Source: Brevibacterium casei CIP 102111
Lineage (GTDB): Bacteria > Actinomycetota > Actinomycetes > Actinomycetales > Brevibacteriaceae
Assembly: GCF_900169275.1 (NCBI RefSeq)
Contig: NZ_FXZC01000003.1
Location: 62,001-126,000, forward strand
Reading direction: 5' to 3'
DNA length: 64,000 bases
This document shows, piece by piece, positions 51,143-60,610 of the stretch. Under the pieces are notes generated by a model. The model was not told the origin of the DNA, did not search any database, and saw nothing but the letters and a program-made list of their open reading frames with translations. The translations under genes and the position numbers were made by a program. Numbering within the stretch: position 1 is the first letter of the stretch; every line of letters begins with the position of its first letter.

Positions 51143-52108
51143 CTACGCGGACCCGGTCGGCGTCCGCTCCGCATCCCACCAGTCGAGGACTCGCAGCGCC
51201 TGCGCCGTCACCCATTTCGACGGCTCTCCCGTCGGGGCATCGACGTGGACCCACACGTCTCCGGCAAGGCGGTGCCCCTGCAGCCACGTTCCATCGTCCT
51301 GTCGCTGCGCGCGGATGCGCTCGATCGCCTCGGCCAGGCGCGGGTCGGGAGCGGTGCCGTCGGTGAGGCCGGCATCGCGGAAGTAGTCGCCCGCGGCGAG
51401 GATGCTGTAGTAGGCCCGTCGCGGATATGCCAGACTGAACGCGTTCATCGAGTACGGCTCGCCGTTCGACGCTCGCTTGAAGAGGCTCCTGACCAATAGG
51501 TACTCCTCCCCCGCCGCGCGTGCGTCGGCGACTCGGGCGGAATCCCCCGTGCGCTGCTGGTAGTCGAGGAGGCCGACGAGGGCGTTGAGCGTCGAGTGGA
51601 AGGACGACCGGATCGAACCGTTGACCCATTCGCAGTTCCACCCGCCGTCGGTCAGCTGGTGATCGAGGAACCAGTCGACGATGCCGTCGACGTCGGCACC
51701 GAGCCAGAGGCCGTTCGACAGCGTCCACGAGTTGATGCAGACGTCGACCTCACCGCCCCAGTACGGCATCTCCTCGTACTCCCAGCGCACAGGCTCGAGC
51801 TTCTCCGCGGTCCCGGCGAGCACCGCGGCATCGACACCCCATTCGCGGAGGTCCTTGAGCACCCATGTCGTCGCCGTCCACGGCTGCGGGCCCTCACCGC
51901 GGAAACCAGCGGGGAAGAAGGGGCCGCCTGCCCATTGGCCGTCGGCGTCCTGATGGGAGAGGAGTTCGGCACCGAACCCCTCGCTGGGCACCCGCGCCCT
52001 CGTCGCCTGCCATGTCTGCTCATCGGCGCCGGGGAGGTCGCGCTCGACCTGCCATCGCAGTGCCGGATCGGAGTCGAGGAGCCAGTCGGTCACGTTCGCA
52101 GCGATCAT
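51143..52108 (-). CDS. Squalene-cyclase-like (alpha/alpha)6-barrel protein
   Basis: This 321-aa protein has repeated QW-like motifs (HQDADGQW, HQLTDGGWN, QRQDDGTW) spaced through alpha-helical repeats, as in the prenyltransferase/squalene-cyclase superfamily. It lacks the DXDD-type catalytic motif of true cyclases, so it is more likely a hydrolase- or lyase-like or structural relative. It is on the same strand as the catabolic operon, 79 bp after its last gene, and may be part of it. The stop converges on the lipoprotein gene. Confidence 0.7.
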   Translation of the reverse strand: MIAANVTDWLLDSDPALRWQVERDLPGADEQTWQATRARVPSEGFGAELLSHQDADGQWAGGPFFPAGFRGEGPQPWTATTWVLKDLREWGVDAAVLAGTAEKLEPVRWEYEEMPYWGGEVDVCINSWTLSNGLWLGADVDGIVDWFLDHQLTDGGWNCEWVNGSIRSSFHSTLNALVGLLDYQQRTGDSARVADARAAGEEYLLVRSLFKRASNGEPYSMNAFSLAYPRRAYYSILAAGDYFRDAGLTDGTAPDPRLAEAIERIRAQRQDDGTWLQGHRLAGDVWVHVDAPTGEPSKWVTAQALRVLDWWDAERTPTGSA

Positions 52109-52187
52109 CGTCGATCCTCCGCCGAGGCGCCTGCGCGCCGGAACCCGGACCTCGGGCCCCGCTTCCGAGTATAGGCAGGGGCGGGCG

Positions 52188-53033
52188 TCATCTGAAGGCC
52201 GTGAGAGCTGTCACCTTCGCCGCTTCAAGGGCGTCTCGCAAGGACCGTCTCCGATGCTCCGCAGAGAGGATCTCCACACCCCACGGACCGGAGAAGCCGA
52301 TGTCGGACATCGTGGTGACGAAGCCGGCCACATCCTGAACGCCTTCTCCGACGAGTCGCCTGTTGTCCCGTGTGTCCTCGAAGAGCGTGCCGACGGCTGT
52401 GGCATCGGCGTCGCACAGTTCGACACCGAAGACGGTGTCGGCGTTCAAACAGTCGAGCAGCTCGGCGAAAGAGGTCTCAGCTCTGAACACATGCCAGTAG
52501 TCGACGACGAGCCCGGCCGCAGGATGGGACACCTCTCCGATCAACTCGGCGCCCTGGGGCACTGTCGCAATCATTCCGAACGGCAATGGCTCGAGAGCCA
52601 CCCGCGAACCGTGCGCTTCCGCTTCGACCGCCAGACGGCGCAGGGGCTCGGCGAAGGGAGTCACATCGTTGACCTGGGGCGCCATCTCCGTCCCCACTTT
52701 GATGAACGATGCATCGAGCGCCCCAGCGGCCGCGAGCAGGTCAGCCCAGTCCTGCCGCCAATCACCAGAGTCCTCTGTCCACCATCGGGAGCACAGTTCG
52801 ACTTCGACATGGCTGAGCCCCGATGCCCTGATCTCCTCGGCCAGCAGTTCGTATCCTATGGTGTCGCGGACCTGGCGGAGATCGTCGAGGACGAACCCCA
52901 CCCCCGCCCATCCAGTTTCGGCGGCCACCCGCACGCGCGTCACGGCAGCGTGTGGACTCGCCTCCGATGCGCGCATCGGTGCCGCGTCTCCGGCGCTCGT
53001 CCAACATGTCGCCACCAGTTGAGGATCGTTCAT
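52188..53033 (-). CDS. Sugar phosphate isomerase/epimerase-like TIM-barrel protein
   Basis: This 281-aa AP-endonuclease-2-type TIM barrel has VALEPLPFG (metal Glu), GLVVDYWHVFRA (Asp and His) and GVEILS (last Glu), the divalent-metal pattern of the IolE/IolI/xylose-isomerase-like family. It probably isomerises, epimerises or dehydrates a keto-sugar or inosose. The start overlaps the transporter stop (ATGA); the frame upstream does not fit the fold. Confidence 0.8.
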   Translation of the reverse strand: MNDPQLVATCWTSAGDAAPMRASEASPHAAVTRVRVAAETGWAGVGFVLDDLRQVRDTIGYELLAEEIRASGLSHVEVELCSRWWTEDSGDWRQDWADLLAAAGALDASFIKVGTEMAPQVNDVTPFAEPLRRLAVEAEAHGSRVALEPLPFGMIATVPQGAELIGEVSHPAAGLVVDYWHVFRAETSFAELLDCLNADTVFGVELCDADATAVGTLFEDTRDNRRLVGEGVQDVAGFVTTMSDIGFSGPWGVEILSAEHRRRSLRDALEAAKVTALTAFR

Positions 53034-54496
53034 CGCTCGTCCCTCAGCTTCCGCCAGGCAAGGAAGTCGTAGGCGAGTCCGGATTCGATGCCCTCCTCCA
53101 TCTTCTCCAGCGAGATTCCCCGTGTTTCGGGCACCTGGGTGGCGACGAAGATCAGTGCGACGACCCCGACTCCAGCGAAGACGAAGAAGACTCCTGAGAT
53201 GCCGATGGCGGCGACGAGTGAGGGGAACACCAGAGCGATGACTCCGTTCATTCCCCACCCGAAGAGCTGCGAGATTCCGATCCCGACTCCTCTCATCGGA
53301 AGCGGGAACACCTCAGCCAGCCACACCCACACTGCGACGTTGAGGAAGGTCTGCATCGACGCGACGAAGCCGACGATGAGTGCGAGAATCACCCATGCTC
53401 GCAGGGGATTGTCCTCGGACATATACATCGAGCTCAGGCCGATGAGCAGGTGGAATGTAGTGGTGAGTGCCAGCCCGGTGATGAACGTCGTGCGACGGTC
53501 GACACGGTCCATCATGTAGAGTGCGACGAATCCGCCGAGCACTGCGACGACTCCGGGAGCGATGTTGGCGATGAGCGCCGCGTTGGCCGCGAATCCCGAC
53601 TCGATGAGCACGATCTGCCCGTAGTACATGATCGAGTTGATGCCCGTCAGCTGCTGACATACGGCGACGCCGATGCCGACGAGAACGATCCTGATCAGCC
53701 ATTTGTTGAAGACGAACTTGCGATAGCCGACTCGCTGGTCTCCGGTTGTCGCTTCGGCGACCAGCTCGACGGCCCCCAGCTCAGCGGCCGCGCGCTCTTC
53801 AGTGCGCACCGTTCGCAGAACTTGCAGCGCCTCTTCATGCCGATTGTGTTCGACGAGCCATCTCGGCGATTCCGGCATTCGGAGCATTCCGATGAACAGA
53901 CAGACGGCAGGAATCGCGCAGACGGCGAACATCACGCGCCAGATTCCGTCAATGTGCCCCCACACGTTTCCGATGATCGCGTTGACGACGAAGGCGGCGA
54001 GCTGTCCGGAGACGATTGCGACTTCGTTGCGACCACTGATCGAGCCTCGGATCTCGTAAGGGGCGAGTTCGGAGAGGTAAACGGGGACGACGATCGAGGC
54101 TCCTCCGACAGCCAAGCCGAGCATGATGCGTCCGGCTACGAGCACCTCGACGTTGGGGGCAAAGACGACGACGAGCGTGCCGAAGAAGAAGAGCCCGGAG
54201 AGGAGGAGGATCGTGCGTCGACGCCCGATCATGTCGCAGATCTTCCCGCACGAGACGGCACCGACGGCGGCAGCGAAGACGAGCGAACTCGTCACCACTC
54301 CCTCACTCACCGCGGTCAGACCCAGCTCCTGGGACATCGGCCGAAGCGCGCCGTTGATGACGCCTGTGTCGTAGCCGAAGAGAAGTCCTCCGAAGCAGGC
54401 GATGATCGAGATCAGGCCGATCCGCTTTCGGTGCGGCCCTGTCTTGGGCATTGTCGGCAACGCCGAGTCGTTCGAAACTACTGTGTTGGCAACCAT
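53030..54496 (-). CDS. MFS sugar porter, IolT-like
   Basis: This 488-aa proton symporter of the sugar porter family has twelve membrane helices. It carries GRRRTIL after TM2, PESPRWLVEHNR before the central loop, QQLTGINSIMYYG in TM7, DRVDRRT after TM8 and VPETRG at the C-terminal end. Family members of this type carry inositol, xylose or related polyols. It is the uptake step of the surrounding operon. Confidence 0.88.
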   Translation of the reverse strand: MVANTVVSNDSALPTMPKTGPHRKRIGLISIIACFGGLLFGYDTGVINGALRPMSQELGLTAVSEGVVTSSLVFAAAVGAVSCGKICDMIGRRRTILLLSGLFFFGTLVVVFAPNVEVLVAGRIMLGLAVGGASIVVPVYLSELAPYEIRGSISGRNEVAIVSGQLAAFVVNAIIGNVWGHIDGIWRVMFAVCAIPAVCLFIGMLRMPESPRWLVEHNRHEEALQVLRTVRTEERAAAELGAVELVAEATTGDQRVGYRKFVFNKWLIRIVLVGIGVAVCQQLTGINSIMYYGQIVLIESGFAANAALIANIAPGVVAVLGGFVALYMMDRVDRRTTFITGLALTTTFHLLIGLSSMYMSEDNPLRAWVILALIVGFVASMQTFLNVAVWVWLAEVFPLPMRGVGIGISQLFGWGMNGVIALVFPSLVAAIGISGVFFVFAGVGVVALIFVATQVPETRGISLEKMEEGIESGLAYDFLAWRKLRDER

Positions 54497-54564
54497 GATG
54501 GTCTCCTATGTTCGGTGCTTCTTTGCACTGCTGGTCGCGCTGGTGCGCTGACCCGGATCGGCGG

Positions 54565-55578
54565 TCAGACGCCGAAGTCGATCTTCACCGCGCGTCCCTC
54601 TCGCGCCGAGAGTTCTGCGGCGTTGGCGAGAACCAGCGCCTCTCGCCCATCTTCGAAGGTGGAGCAACGCGAGCGTTCTCCGCGAACCAGCTTGCAGAAC
54701 TCACGAAGCTCGTCGATGTAGGCGTCGGCGTAGCGTTCGAGGAAGAAGTGCTGGAACGGTGATCCCGCCTGCACGGACGACGAGTTCGAGTACCTCACAA
54801 GGCTGGTCCCGGCGTTGCCGACTTCGAGCATGCCTCGACCGCCGAAGACCTCGATGCGCTGGTCGTAGCCGATTGCGCTGTGCCGCGAATTGGTGATCGA
54901 GATCTGGGCGCCGCCGGCGGTCCGCATGACCACCATCGCGGTGTCGAAGTCGTTGAGGTCGGCCGCGCCCTCGTCGAACAGCTGGGACCCTGTCGCGAAG
55001 ACTTCGACGATGTCGGGCGCGAAGAACCGTGCCATGTCGAAGTCGTGGATGGTCTGGTCGCGGAAAATTCCTCCAGTCGTGCGGAGGTTCTCGATCGTCG
55101 GCGGGGCCGGGTCACGGCTGATGATCGAGAGCTGCTCGAGCTCGCCGATGTCGCCGTCAAGCAGACGCTCCCGAGCGGCGGCGAAGCTGCGGTCGAACCG
55201 TCGGTTGAAGCCTACGGCGAACGGGACCTCTGATTCCTCGACTGTCGGGGCCAACTCATCGACCCGAGCGATGTCGAGATCGATGGGCTTCTCACACAGG
55301 ATGGGAATCCTCGCCTCGATGGCGGCAGCGATGAGATCGGCGTGTGTGGAGGTGGGCGAGGCGATGATCACAGCGTCGAGGTCCCCTGCGCCGATCGCCT
55401 CAAGAGGATCCGCCGAGGCGATTGCGCCATGTTCATCGGCCATGGCCTGAGCCCCCGCGAGATAGGGATCGGCCACTCGGGACAAAGTGGTTTCAGGAAG
55501 TGCTGCAATGTTCGCGGCGTGAACCTTGCCTATGCGTCCGGTCCCGATGAGGCCGAAGCGCAGCTGCTCGCTGGACAT
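54565..55578 (-). CDS. iolG: Inositol 2-dehydrogenase-like oxidoreductase (Gfo/Idh/MocA)
   Basis: This 337-aa NAD-dependent enzyme has the Rossmann motif FGLIGTGRIGKVHA at the N-terminus. Lys97 lies in CEKPID, and Asp174 and His178 lie in GGIFRDQTIHDFD, the catalytic set of IolG (Lys97, Asp172, His176 in Bacillus). It most likely oxidises myo- or scyllo-inositol to inosose. GGAGAA precedes the ATG. Of the three Gfo/Idh genes here it is closest to classic IolG. Confidence 0.87.
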   Translation of the reverse strand: MSSEQLRFGLIGTGRIGKVHAANIAALPETTLSRVADPYLAGAQAMADEHGAIASADPLEAIGAGDLDAVIIASPTSTHADLIAAAIEARIPILCEKPIDLDIARVDELAPTVEESEVPFAVGFNRRFDRSFAAARERLLDGDIGELEQLSIISRDPAPPTIENLRTTGGIFRDQTIHDFDMARFFAPDIVEVFATGSQLFDEGAADLNDFDTAMVVMRTAGGAQISITNSRHSAIGYDQRIEVFGGRGMLEVGNAGTSLVRYSNSSSVQAGSPFQHFFLERYADAYIDELREFCKLVRGERSRCSTFEDGREALVLANAAELSAREGRAVKIDFGV

Positions 55579-55642
55579 TGGTGGGTTCTCCTTGTGGTTG
55601 GAGTGGATTGGGAGAAATGGAGCCATTCGCGGCAGGCAGTCG

Positions 55643-56677
55643 TCACCATTCGATGCGGATCGGTCTCCCCGAGCGCGCGGACTCCTCTGCTGCCACGGCC
55701 AGTCGCGCGGCGACGACTCCCGCTGAGGGCGGCGTGAGCGAGTCCGCCTCACCACGCACCATGGCGAGGAAGTGCCCCATCTCTCTCCGGAAGGTCGCAT
55801 CGAAGCGCTCTGTGAAGTCCTCGTAGGTGTTCGTCGAGGCAGTTGTCCCGGGCTCGAGCGGAACGACCGGAGACTGTGCATCCACTCCAGCAGAGAACGC
55901 GGCGTCGCTGCCGTAGACCACGGTGGCGACATCCTGTCCTGCTGCCACGTTGCGCCCGCCGCTGACGACAGCTTGGACTCCCGATGCGAACGTGATCACT
56001 GCTGTCGCGGTGTCGAGGTCGCAGCTTTCGGAGTAGATGTCGGCATCGAGGACTCCCCCGGTCGCGTAGATCGACTCAGGCCGATCGCCGAGGAGCCAGG
56101 GAATGGTGTCGAAGTCATGGATGAGCAGGTCGCGCCAGATGCCGCCTGAGCGCGGGATGTAGTCGGGATCGACGTGTCGGTGGTCATGGTCGACAGCGTG
56201 AACCACGCGGATCGGGCCCATGTCGCCGCTGCGGATCTGCGCCCGCAGCCTCTGATAGCCCTCGTCGTATCTCCGATGGAACGCAACCATGATCGGCACC
56301 CCATGTGCTTCGAGCTCTTCGGACAGTTGGGGTATCTCGGCGAGGTCGAGGCTCAGCGGCTTCTCGACGAGCGTGGGCACTCCGCGCGCAACGGCATGCC
56401 GGGTCAGTTCCGGGTGCGAGCCGGTCGATGTTGCGATGATCGCGCCATCGAGACCATCGGCCCACGCATCGGACATCGTCCGCACAGAGATCTCCGGTAC
56501 CTCATCGAGCCGACTCTTCGCAGACAGTGAACCCTTGAGCGACTTCCGCGCTGCCTCGAGCCTGTCTGCACTGCGCCCGATGAGCACCAATTCGGTGCTC
56601 GGATCCTCCAGCAGGACATTGCGTGCGTGAAGACGCCCGATCCTCCCGAGCCCGACCACTCCGATGCGCGAGCTCAT
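55643..56677 (-). CDS. Gfo/Idh/MocA-family oxidoreductase, second copy
   Basis: This 344-aa enzyme starts GVVGLGRIGRLHARN and has VEKPLSLD and GGIWRDLLIHDFD as catalytic motifs, so it is expected to be active. It differs clearly from its neighbours and probably handles another inositol isomer or a keto-derivative. The start overlaps the stop of the TIM-barrel gene upstream (ATGA). Confidence 0.85.
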   Translation of the reverse strand: MSSRIGVVGLGRIGRLHARNVLLEDPSTELVLIGRSADRLEAARKSLKGSLSAKSRLDEVPEISVRTMSDAWADGLDGAIIATSTGSHPELTRHAVARGVPTLVEKPLSLDLAEIPQLSEELEAHGVPIMVAFHRRYDEGYQRLRAQIRSGDMGPIRVVHAVDHDHRHVDPDYIPRSGGIWRDLLIHDFDTIPWLLGDRPESIYATGGVLDADIYSESCDLDTATAVITFASGVQAVVSGGRNVAAGQDVATVVYGSDAAFSAGVDAQSPVVPLEPGTTASTNTYEDFTERFDATFRREMGHFLAMVRGEADSLTPPSAGVVAARLAVAAEESARSGRPIRIEW

Positions 56678-57561
56678 CGGTCCTCCCTCACGATCGAGTT
56701 CAGGTAGTCGAGGCTCTCCCTCGCCTGCCTCATCGGACCGTCTCCGACCTTCGGCGCGACGGCGACCACAGTGTCCTGCTCGAGAGTGAACCAACCGTCG
56801 AAGCCTGCGCCGATCAGTGTGGTGACGATCGCGCGGATGTCGATGTCTCCCTGGCCGAGCGGCCGGTACATTCCATCGACCACAGCCTCGTAGTAGGTCA
56901 CCTCTCCGGCACGGACCCGACGGGCGTGGGAGAGCGCGACGTCTTTGAGGTGAACGTGCGAGATCCGTTCGGGATGGTCGCTGACGAACGCCAAGGGATC
57001 GATGCCTCCGATGAACATGTGTCCGGTGTCGAAGCAGATGTCGACGCTGCTGCCGTTGAGCACGTGATCGACGTCGTCCTGCGTCTCGACCATCGTTCCC
57101 ACGTGAGGATGAAGGGCGACCCTGATGCCGTCTGCAGCGGCTCGGGAGACGATTCTGTCGATGTTCCCGCACAGAGTCTCCCATCCGGCTTCGTCCAGGG
57201 TCGGCCGAATGTGGTCGTACCCGTCGACGCCGGTGGCAGCCGCGAGGACGAGGGTATCGGCTCCGGCTGTGACGAACGAACGGAGCTCGGCTTCGATCTG
57301 CGGGAGAGGGTCGACCTGCGGGTCATGGATGACTGCCGGGACGAAGCCTCCGACAGAACGCATCGCATGCTCTCTGAGGACTTCCGCTCGTGCTTCGGGA
57401 TCGTCCGGAAGGAAGCCCTCCGGGCCGAACTCCGTGGCATCGAACCCGAGCTCCTGCATCTCGGTGAGTACCCTCTCGGGTTCGAGTTGGTAGCCCCATC
57501 CGGGAACTTCGCAGACGCCCCAGGAGATCGGGGCAGCTGCGATCTTGACATCGGTCATCAT
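56674..57561 (-). CDS. Inosose dehydratase-like TIM-barrel protein (IolE/MocC group)
   Basis: This 295-aa protein has the N-terminal APISWGVCEVPGWGYQL, close to the API-W start of IolE and MocC. Metal-site residues lie in VALHPHVG, DICFDTGHM, HVHLKDV and FTLEQD. IolE dehydrates 2-keto-myo-inositol to the diketone that IolD hydrolyses, which fits the presence of iolD in this operon. An isomerase role cannot be excluded. It overlaps genes on both sides. Confidence 0.82.
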   Translation of the reverse strand: MMTDVKIAAAPISWGVCEVPGWGYQLEPERVLTEMQELGFDATEFGPEGFLPDDPEARAEVLREHAMRSVGGFVPAVIHDPQVDPLPQIEAELRSFVTAGADTLVLAAATGVDGYDHIRPTLDEAGWETLCGNIDRIVSRAAADGIRVALHPHVGTMVETQDDVDHVLNGSSVDICFDTGHMFIGGIDPLAFVSDHPERISHVHLKDVALSHARRVRAGEVTYYEAVVDGMYRPLGQGDIDIRAIVTTLIGAGFDGWFTLEQDTVVAVAPKVGDGPMRQARESLDYLNSIVREDR

Positions 57562-58526
57562 TTGGCTCCGTTTCGTGTGAGAGTTTCGCCGAGGCCGAGG
57601 TCGGCAGCGTTCACCGCGGCTGCGGGACCTCCACCGTCGAGGACGTCCCTGACTGCCTGTGCGGCCGCGATGAATGTCGCGCGACTCGAATTCGTCGTCA
57701 GCCCCATGACGTGGGGTGTGAGCACCGTGCGAGGGTGCTGGTGGAGAGGATGCGGCCGGGGAGGCTCCGGATCGAACGAGTCCAATCCGACACCGGCGAG
57801 CTTCCCCGATTCGAGTCCGGACAGCGCTGCATCCTCGTCGATGAGTCCGCCGCGGCTGGTGTTGACGAGAACGGTGCCGGGCTTCATCTGGTCGATCGCT
57901 CGGGCATCGATCATCCTCCGGGTGCTCTCGTTCAGGGGCACATGCAGCGAGATGATGTCAGCGATGCTGAGCACCTCGTCGAGGGTGCCCGCACGATTGG
58001 CGGAAGGAACCTCAGCGATGGGATCGTAGACTTTCACGTTCATTCCGAACGCCTCGGCGAGCGCCTTCACCCGCTTCCCGATGTTCCCGTATCCGACGAG
58101 CCCCAGAGTCGCTCCTTCAAGGTCCCCGACGGGCACCTCGCTGCGGGCCGACCACCGCTCTGAGCGCACCAGTTCGGTCAATGGCCCCAGCGACTTCACC
58201 AGATGGAGGATGTGGGCGAGGGCTCCCTCGGCGACAGCGGTGGAGTTCACTCCGGGTGTCACAGCAACTGGGATCCCTCTGGAACTGGCGGTGTCGACGT
58301 CGATGTCGTCGACGCCGACACCGGTACGGGCGATGACCCTGATGTCGGGCATGGCATCGAGTTCTGAAGAGCCGATCTTGACTGCGGCACGGACGATGGC
58401 ACCTTTTGCACGGCGGAGATCGACGTCGTCAGGGGTCTGGACGAAGCGCACATCCGGCCCGAGCACGGGTGCGACGACGTCACTCGGAACCGGCCCCAAT
58501 CCGACGACTGTAAGCACTTCACCCAT
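57558..58526 (-). CDS. D-2-hydroxyacid dehydrogenase family protein
   Basis: This 322-aa protein of the phosphoglycerate/formate dehydrogenase superfamily has the NAD fold at LGLVGYGNIGKRV. The catalytic Arg lies in VNTSRGGLIDE, the Glu region in LDSFDPEPP and the His in LTPHVMG. It is unusual in inositol clusters. It could reduce or oxidise a hydroxyacid formed by the aldolase, such as tartronate- or glycerate-type products. It overlaps the next upstream gene by 8 bp. Confidence 0.85.
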   Translation of the reverse strand: MGEVLTVVGLGPVPSDVVAPVLGPDVRFVQTPDDVDLRRAKGAIVRAAVKIGSSELDAMPDIRVIARTGVGVDDIDVDTASSRGIPVAVTPGVNSTAVAEGALAHILHLVKSLGPLTELVRSERWSARSEVPVGDLEGATLGLVGYGNIGKRVKALAEAFGMNVKVYDPIAEVPSANRAGTLDEVLSIADIISLHVPLNESTRRMIDARAIDQMKPGTVLVNTSRGGLIDEDAALSGLESGKLAGVGLDSFDPEPPRPHPLHQHPRTVLTPHVMGLTTNSSRATFIAAAQAVRDVLDGGGPAAAVNAADLGLGETLTRNGAK

Positions 58527-59778
58527 GGGGCACCGCCTTTTCGGCTCTCACCGGTTCGTGTCGCTTCGAGGCCGAGGTCCCCTCGACCGGTTCTACGGCC
58601 CGCCAGTCCTGGTTGGCGATGGCCTGCTCGCCTGCATAGACGACTCGGTTGGCTGCCAGCGCGTCGTGGACGTCGGCGTGAGCAGAATCCTCACCTATGT
58701 GGGCCCGCAGGAACTTCTTCGCCTCTATGACTTTGAGGTCGTCGTAGCCCATCGACGTTCCTGCCCCGGGCTGGAACTTCGAGAAGTCACCGAACTCCGG
58801 ACCCGACATGATCCGTGTGAATCCGACATGGGGCCCGCGATAACCGAGCGCCAGCTCGAGTTCGTTCATCCGCTCGAAATTCCATCGCAGCGATCCCTCG
58901 GTCCCGTACACCTCGAATGAGTATTCGGCACGGGGCCCGACGCTCACTCGCGACGCCTCGAGTGTGCCTACGGCCCCCGCTCCCTGGGCTCCCGCACCGA
59001 AATGGACGAGGAGTCCCGCATAGTCCTCGTTCTCGACGGGAGCCATCTCTCCGCCTTCGACTACGGAGAAGTGGGTGCCGCTGCCCATTTCGAGTTTGGG
59101 ACGTTCTGTGTACGCGGTGTTCGACACTCCTGTGACTCGGTCGATGGGGCCGACGACATAGTGGGCGAGATCGGTGAGGTGACCGAGCAGGTCTCCTAGG
59201 ACGCCTGAGCCTGCGAGGTTGCGCACGAACCGCCAGGACAGGGCACCGTTGGGTTCCGCGGAGTAGTCTGCGAAGAACGCACCGCGGACGTTGATGATCC
59301 GCCCCAGCTGACCTTCGGCGATGATCCGTCGGGCGTACTCGATCGCAGGGGCATTGCGATAGTTGAATCCGACCGCGGTGACGATGCCCGCGGCATCAGC
59401 GGCATCGGCGACCGCTTGCGTCTCCTCGGCAGACCGACCCACCGGCTTCTCGATCCAGAGGGACTTCCCCGCTCTGGCGACGGCGGTGCCGATCTCCTCA
59501 TGGAGGAAGTTGGGTGCGCAGACGGAGACCACGTCGACGCCGGGATGGTCGAGGACGTCGCGATAGTCGGTTGTGCCGGATCCATAGCCGAGCACATCGA
59601 CGGCGTAGTCGGCTCGGTCAGGGTTGGTGTCGGCGGCGATGACGAGTTTTGGCCTGATGCCGAGTTCGGGGTAGATGACCGGAATGCTGGAGTACGCGCG
59701 GCTGTGCAGCTGCCCCATCCAGCCGACGCTGATGAGCCCGACGCCGATCTCGTGCGGTGTGGTGTCTGTGGTGGTCAT
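58519..59778 (-). CDS. Gfo/Idh/MocA-family oxidoreductase, third copy
   Basis: This 419-aa protein is longer than the other two. It starts GLISVGWMGQLHSRAY, with IEKPVGRS and a GVLGDLLGHLTDLAHYVVGP segment carrying the Asp/His pair. Similar long members occur in inositol and other cyclic polyol clusters. The GYDDLK segment near residue 350 and the C-terminal 30 residues are extra to the core fold. Confidence 0.84.
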   Translation of the reverse strand: MTTTDTTPHEIGVGLISVGWMGQLHSRAYSSIPVIYPELGIRPKLVIAADTNPDRADYAVDVLGYGSGTTDYRDVLDHPGVDVVSVCAPNFLHEEIGTAVARAGKSLWIEKPVGRSAEETQAVADAADAAGIVTAVGFNYRNAPAIEYARRIIAEGQLGRIINVRGAFFADYSAEPNGALSWRFVRNLAGSGVLGDLLGHLTDLAHYVVGPIDRVTGVSNTAYTERPKLEMGSGTHFSVVEGGEMAPVENEDYAGLLVHFGAGAQGAGAVGTLEASRVSVGPRAEYSFEVYGTEGSLRWNFERMNELELALGYRGPHVGFTRIMSGPEFGDFSKFQPGAGTSMGYDDLKVIEAKKFLRAHIGEDSAHADVHDALAANRVVYAGEQAIANQDWRAVEPVEGTSASKRHEPVRAEKAVPHG

Positions 59779-59821
59779 GACAGGTCCTTCGGTTTGGATG
59801 TGGTGCGGACGGAAGAGCGTC

Positions 59822-60610
59822 TCAAGGTCTCAGCGCTGAGATGATGTCCTGAGCCGCCGAGGCGAGGAGGGTGGCATCCGAGCCGACCGGCAGGAAGCTG
59901 AATCCCTGGCCTGCTCGCACGGCTGCGATCTCGGGATTCGCGCAGAGGATTCCGGCGGCGGTGCCGTGGCGCTGGGCAGCGACGACGACTGCCTTCAGCG
60001 CATCTTGGAACTCGGCTGCGTCAAAGTCCAGGGGCACACCCAGTGCGTACGAGAGGTCGAGCGGACCGACGAAGACTACGTCGACGTCCGGATGTCCAGC
60101 GATCGCATCGACATCGGCGAGGGCGCCGGCGGTTTCGATCTGGACGATCGTGAGGACGTTGGCGCTTCCTGTGGCCAACGCGCCTCGATCCATTCCCCAG
60201 CGGACCGACCTGTTGTATGTCGCCACTCCACGATCGCCGTGAGGCGGGTAGTGCAGATGCGGGATGATCGCCTCGACCTCCTCGACAGATTCGACGCGGG
60301 GAAGCATGACACCCGCGGCGCCAGCGTCGAGGACCCGACCGATCCTGATTCGGTCAGGCGTCTCCACGCGAACGAGCACGGCAGCGCCGTAGCCGCCAGC
60401 CGCACTCACAGCATCACCGACGGACCGTTCGTCTCCGCCCCCGTGTTCGAGATCGATGAGCACCCAGTCGAGTCCCGCAGCCGCCAGCACTTCAACGGCA
60501 GTGACAGACCCCAGTCCAGCGAAGGTTCCCATCGTCCTCTCACTGTTGCGGACGCGTTCGACCAGAGAGCCGTGGTCGAGGGGTGTCCGGGTTGTGCTCA
60601 GACGTGCCAT
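59822..60610 (-). CDS. HpcH/HpaI-family class II aldolase
   Basis: This 262-aa aldolase has WVLIDLEHGG, LPRVESVEEVE and metal ligands in VQIETAGAL and FVGPLDLSYALG. The family cleaves 2-keto-3-deoxy acids to pyruvate plus an aldehyde. It could replace IolJ or act on a side product. Its ATG lies inside the end of iolD (13-bp overlap) with GGAGGAAC upstream. Confidence 0.87.
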   Translation of the reverse strand: MARLSTTRTPLDHGSLVERVRNSERTMGTFAGLGSVTAVEVLAAAGLDWVLIDLEHGGGDERSVGDAVSAAGGYGAAVLVRVETPDRIRIGRVLDAGAAGVMLPRVESVEEVEAIIPHLHYPPHGDRGVATYNRSVRWGMDRGALATGSANVLTIVQIETAGALADVDAIAGHPDVDVVFVGPLDLSYALGVPLDFDAAEFQDALKAVVVAAQRHGTAAGILCANPEIAAVRAGQGFSFLPVGSDATLLASAAQDIISALRP

